The translations under genes and the position numbers were made by a program. Shown here in pieces: positions 27,979 to 32,026 of a DNA stretch of 32,026 nt. Below the pieces are notes generated by a model. That model did not search any database and was not told the DNA's origin. It saw only the letters and a program-made list of their open reading frames with translations. Source of the stretch: Desulfamplus sp. (lineage in GTDB: Bacteria; Desulfobacterota; Desulfobacteria; Desulfobacterales; Desulfobacteraceae); the NCBI GenBank assembly GCA_015231465.1, contig JADGBO010000006.1, forward strand, positions 1-32,026, written 5' to 3'. Position 1 is the stretch's first letter, and every line of letters starts with the position of its first letter.

Positions 27979-28041
27979 GCCCGCACCGCTGATTTGAAAT
28001 GTTATGATCTGGGAAAGGGAGCAAGCTGTCGATTTTGCTAT

Positions 28042-29178
28042 CTATTCCACCGAGTCTATTTTTTCCGGGGATTCAATATCCTCATTATGTTCCATGTTTT
28101 CAAGGACTTCGGTACTTTCCATGCTATTCATCATGCTCCCTCTATTTTGCGTATCCCCTTGATCATCAATATCCATGATCTCATCCATCTTTTTAAGAAG
28201 GTTCTCTCCCTGCCATGTGTCGAGATAGAATGGATAGTCATTTTCAGAGCTTATCGCTGGGAAGAGTTCTCCATCCTTGGAAAAAATTTTTAATGAGAGG
28301 GTTTTATCTCCTTTCATTGTAATGGAGGCAGCGGTTTCCATATCCTGGAACGCTTCATCTTTGGAGTCAATATCCGCAAACCTGGAGCATTTGAGGCTTG
28401 AAAGGGTTGAAAGCATTGAATCCAACGCATCTCTTTTATCCTGGGGAATATCCGGTTTTTCAGGGGAGATATCCGGCTCTTCTCCTGACGTATCAGAGGT
28501 TTGGAAGTATCCTTCCCCCTTTGACGTATCCGAGGTTTGGTCGTCTCCTTGCCCCTGTGGCAGATCAGAGGTCTGGGCATCTCCTCCCCCCTTTGACAGA
28601 TCAAATATTTCCATCTTTCCCCCTTTTTCCAGGGTTACATGGGTAATTTTATCCTTTTCAAAGGTTAGAACATTGCTGTCCCTGAGGTCATCCACGGATT
28701 TGTCAAAGTTCCGGCGAAAATTTTCCGGAGCATGATAGACACTCCTGCTACCCTTGATTCTGATGAATGTGTGTCTGAATGAAGGTGCAGCTTTTCCGAT
28801 CTCAAACTCCCTTAGTACTTCAGCTTCCGATTTGACGGTCACTTTGATTCGATTTTCCGGGTCCAGCTCATAACGGGCCAGATTATCCCCCTCCTCGGAT
28901 ACCAGAGCAGTCACCTTGAGATTCTTGATTATGTCCAGCATTTCAGTGATTCTGTTTTTATCTGCCGGATAGTTTTTATCGGTGACACTCCATACTCCGT
29001 CTTTTCCGGTGATGATTATGCTGACACCCCCTTTTTCCACTGTAATTTCACTTATGTCTGAAACAGCCACTCCAGGAATGAAGGGCAGGGTGTAGTGGCT
29101 GCGGTCCCTGTCATGCAGAACAAGATAGGCCGACAGCAGCAGTATGAGCAGACCTGGTATAATATACGCCTTTTTCAT
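28042..29178 (-). CDS. DUF4340 domain-containing protein
   Basis: N-terminal TM plus LLILLLSAYLVLHDRD...GVAVSDISEITVEKGG; adjacent to GldG-like gene. Acidic low-complexity insert. Confidence 0.85.
   Translation of the reverse strand: MKKAYIIPGLLILLLSAYLVLHDRDRSHYTLPFIPGVAVSDISEITVEKGGVSIIITGKDGVWSVTDKNYPADKNRITEMLDIIKNLKVTALVSEEGDNLARYELDPENRIKVTVKSEAEVLREFEIGKAAPSFRHTFIRIKGSRSVYHAPENFRRNFDKSVDDLRDSNVLTFEKDKITHVTLEKGGKMEIFDLSKGGGDAQTSDLPQGQGDDQTSDTSKGEGYFQTSDTSGEEPDISPEKPDIPQDKRDALDSMLSTLSSLKCSRFADIDSKDEAFQDMETAASITMKGDKTLSLKIFSKDGELFPAISSENDYPFYLDTWQGENLLKKMDEIMDIDDQGDTQNRGSMMNSMESTEVLENMEHNEDIESPEKIDSVE
28487..28626. repeat. Imperfect 36-bp repeat (about 4 units) in the DUF4340 gene
   Basis: gacgtatcagagg, gacgtatccgagg, ggcagatcagagg, gacagatcaaata at 28487, 28523, 28559, 28595; encodes (Q/S)TSD-rich repeats. 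Confidence 0.8.
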
Positions 29179-29194
29179 TTACATGCCTCCCTTA

Positions 29195-31597
29195 TCACTG
29201 ATTGTTTCCATGGTGGAACATGATTTTAATGGTTCTCTTTTTTGATTTTCTTCTCAGCCATACCCCAAAGCCAAACAGGATGACAAGCACCGGAAGACCT
29301 GCAATATTGAAGGTCTTGATAAATCCCCTTGCCATGGGAGTGGTTTCACCCAGCGGGTTCAGGGTCTGGTTTTTGCTTCGCAGCAGGGCAATGTCATCCC
29401 TGTCGTTGAGGTGGTCTATGACGTTGAGGATAAAGGTGGCATTGGTGGTCCTTCCTTCCGGATCAAGCATGTTGTCCTGGAGCATGGAAGAACATGCCAT
29501 TACAAATATCTTTCCGGGTTTACTTCGGGTCAGGGTCATGTTGTCCACTTCAATGGCCGAAAGAGCAATTTGGGTGCCGTCATCATCTTTGTGAGGGGCA
29601 GTATCTTTATCACCGGCATCATCTTTATCAGCAGCACCATCTTCGGCATCGGCATCATTTTTAATAGGCCCAGGGGTAAGGCTGGTGTCCATAGGCCCAG
29701 GGGTTATGCCGGTGTCATCAACTTTCCCGCCGTCCGCATCATCCTCCCCTCCAGGCATCTCTTTTTGGGGAACCGGCTTTCCTGCAAAGTAGCTTGTGAA
29801 CTCTCCGGCGAGCATATAGGCAAGTGCCCGGGACTCCATCCCTTCACCACCTGTGGGAGGAGTTATGAACATGGGATTGAGATTTATGTGATCCTTCATG
29901 AGCCATGATTCATCGGATGATGAGAAGAGCCTGGTGGCGGTAATGCCGGTCTGTTCAAGTTGTTTCTCGTCTATGGCAAGGGGGGATATTTTAAACGCTA
30001 TGATGCCCTTGATGTTTTTCATGTAGTCAGGAGTGCTGTTGATTTTTGCGTCCCGGATGATGGGAGCAAAATATATCTCCTGCTCTCCGCCGCCCTGGGA
30101 AGCGGGTTTCATCTGTTTGTAGCAGCTCTTGTCCATAACATAGGAGCGTTCCACATTAACACCGTAATGGTTCAACAGCTTTTCCAGGCCCGTATCTATG
30201 GGAAGATACTGGGGACCTCCCCCGAATCCCATCTGCTGCTGGGGCATCACTTCATTGAAGGGTTCGATGAAAAAGGCTATGTTGGTGCCCCTCATCAGGG
30301 CCTGGTCGATCTGGTACAGCTCATGGTCGGAAAAGGGTTCGGTGGGTCTTGTAATGATAAGGGTTTTAAGGGCTTCGGGAATTGGGGAAGCCTTTTTCAC
30401 ACCCCCCATGGTGCCGCTGTCCTGGGTATCTTCCTTTAAGGTGATGTTTTCAATGGTGTAATGTTTCGAGATCAGGCTGTTGAATACATTCATGGTGGAT
30501 CCCTGCTGTCCCGGCATCATGCCCATGCCTTGACCCGTAAGGGAGAGTGTGCCGTGGTCTGCAAGATAACCAATGGTCTGGTTTATTCCGATCATGGTCT
30601 CCATGGTCGATGTGAACAGCTCCTCCAGTGCCCCGGGATCCACCATCTGGTACGTGGTACCGATTATGGGTAAAGAGATGCTTGATATGAGGGGAGTGGT
30701 TTTTATCTTCTCCCTGTACTGCATCACGACCCCGGCTCCTCCGCTTCCCGCGGCAATGCCCTGTTTGGGAATATCAGGCCACTTCAGGGCCATTACATTA
30801 TATGCCCGGGATATCTCTTCAAGATTGTTCTCCTTTGTGGGGTCCACAAATTTATAATCAATGCGGCCCATGCTTCGTGCGTTTAACTGCTCCACAACCT
30901 CTTCAATGCGCCCGGGCAGGGTGGGCAGGTCATCAAGTCCCATGAGGGGAGCCACCTTTTCAAGGGAAGAGGATAGATAGAGGGTTATTTTGACATTTTC
31001 GTCCAGGGCAGCCAGGGCACTGACCTTGTTGTTGAGTTTCTGTATGGCGGTGGTCAGGGTATATTCCAGACCGTTGGTGGATGTTATGGCCGGGATCTTC
31101 TCGATCATGTCGCCGTGTATGATAACAAGCCCCATGTAGGCCTGCTGGAATTTTATCTCATCATTTTCAATTATGCGTATCTGCACCGGTGATATGCCGT
31201 AATCCTCGGCCATCCGCCGGTGGATGCCTGCTGTTTCGGTCATGCCTGATTCGCCAGCCGTGACATCATAGAACCGATAGTTGAATTTTTTGCCTCCCTT
31301 GGCAGCATACTCCTGGAGAATATCCATGAGATACCGCTCGGTGTTGTTGTGGGGAGCGGGCAGGTTTTTGGTGAAAAAGACCTTGATGGTGAGGGGTTCG
31401 GAAAGGTTTTCCACCACTTTGTGGCTTGCCTGGGACAGGGAGTATATGCGGTTGGATGTGAGGTCAACCCTGAAAAACAGGGTTATGCCCACAATGTTTA
31501 TAAGCACTGCCACCACGGCATAGAGCATAAATTTAATCCATGGCTCCTTTCCAGCGGTCATGCCTCTATTCTTCCTATGATCAACTTCTTTTTTCAT
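29195..31597 (-). CDS. GldG-family (ABC-type uncharacterised transport) protein
   Basis: VVAVLINIVGITLFFRVDLTSNRIYSLSQASHKVVENLSEPLTIKVFFTKNLPAPHNNTERYLMDILQEY; C-terminal TM. Confidence 0.9.
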   Translation of the reverse strand: MKKEVDHRKNRGMTAGKEPWIKFMLYAVVAVLINIVGITLFFRVDLTSNRIYSLSQASHKVVENLSEPLTIKVFFTKNLPAPHNNTERYLMDILQEYAAKGGKKFNYRFYDVTAGESGMTETAGIHRRMAEDYGISPVQIRIIENDEIKFQQAYMGLVIIHGDMIEKIPAITSTNGLEYTLTTAIQKLNNKVSALAALDENVKITLYLSSSLEKVAPLMGLDDLPTLPGRIEEVVEQLNARSMGRIDYKFVDPTKENNLEEISRAYNVMALKWPDIPKQGIAAGSGGAGVVMQYREKIKTTPLISSISLPIIGTTYQMVDPGALEELFTSTMETMIGINQTIGYLADHGTLSLTGQGMGMMPGQQGSTMNVFNSLISKHYTIENITLKEDTQDSGTMGGVKKASPIPEALKTLIITRPTEPFSDHELYQIDQALMRGTNIAFFIEPFNEVMPQQQMGFGGGPQYLPIDTGLEKLLNHYGVNVERSYVMDKSCYKQMKPASQGGGEQEIYFAPIIRDAKINSTPDYMKNIKGIIAFKISPLAIDEKQLEQTGITATRLFSSSDESWLMKDHINLNPMFITPPTGGEGMESRALAYMLAGEFTSYFAGKPVPQKEMPGGEDDADGGKVDDTGITPGPMDTSLTPGPIKNDADAEDGAADKDDAGDKDTAPHKDDDGTQIALSAIEVDNMTLTRSKPGKIFVMACSSMLQDNMLDPEGRTTNATFILNVIDHLNDRDDIALLRSKNQTLNPLGETTPMARGFIKTFNIAGLPVLVILFGFGVWLRRKSKKRTIKIMFHHGNNQ

Positions 31598-31621
31598 GAC
31601 AAAAAAACTCCTTATCTGGTC

Positions 31622-32026
31622 TTAATTTTTCTTCTGCATCACAAGGTAAGTTCCAAAAAGACCCAGGAATATGACGGTGGCAAAATAGACAATGTCCCTT
31701 GAGTCAATGACACCCTTGGATATGCTCTGGAAATGGATATCTGCTCCCATGAAGGCCACCACCGATGTTATGGATGCTGGCACAAAAAATAGAATTTTAT
31801 CAAGGATGGTGAGGGTGAAGCAGAGGGCTGAACCTGTTATGAATGCCACAATCTGGTTACGGGTCAGTGATGATGCAAATATCCCCATGGCACAGTAGGC
31901 CCCGGACAGAAGAAGGGCCCCGATGTAACCGCCGATTACAGGGCCGGGATCCAGATCTCCGATAAAGGAGATGAATATGGGATAGGAGATGGTGGGAACC
32001 AGCATGCATCCGCAGAAAAGTGTGGC
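31622..32026 (-). CDS. ABC-2 type permease (GldF-like), partial at window edge
   Basis: GGYIGALLLSGAYCAMGIFASSLTRNQIVAFITGSALCFTL; frame stays open to the window edge. Confidence 0.85.
   Translation of the reverse strand, partial: ATLFCGCMLVPTISYPIFISFIGDLDPGPVIGGYIGALLLSGAYCAMGIFASSLTRNQIVAFITGSALCFTLTILDKILFFVPASITSVVAFMGADIHFQSISKGVIDSRDIVYFATVIFLGLFGTYLVMQKKN

Noticed and set aside
27554-28024. 156-aa minus ORF (CIRCISIKWYLA repeats) as a cysteine-rich protein
   Set aside because: Frame held open by a 36-bp satellite that is open on both strands; no RBS or domain support.

Overview
32 kb bacterial window. Gene content looks like a deltaproteobacterial (Desulfobacterota-type) chromosome; this is inference only. 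Left part (1-7.7 kb): secreted/surface proteins. These are a truncated Ig-like protein, a double beta-propeller protein fused to a caspase-fold (C13-like) peptidase, a small secreted protein preceded by four tandem 44-bp copies of its own RBS/start region, and an 803-aa Ig-like repeat protein ending in a dockerin/EF-hand-like motif. Middle: CorC/HlyC-type membrane protein, amino-acid ABC ATPase, a 1632-aa membrane/beta-rich protein, a ferritin-like protein, an MCP with a CxxCH sensor domain and a pentapeptide array inside its HAMP domain, and a periplasmic solute-binding protein. These are followed by an AT-rich SfiI-like restriction-modification pair. Right part: rsmE, serA, prfC, ettA, then DUF4340, GldG-like and ABC-2 permease genes. 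Four 103-bp MITE-like elements, two of them identical, carry terminal inverted repeats and 7-8 bp target duplications. At least two other dispersed palindromic repeat families and many short tandem arrays are present. No rRNA, tRNA or CRISPR was recognised. All calls come from reading the sequence and the supplied ORFs; no searches were run.
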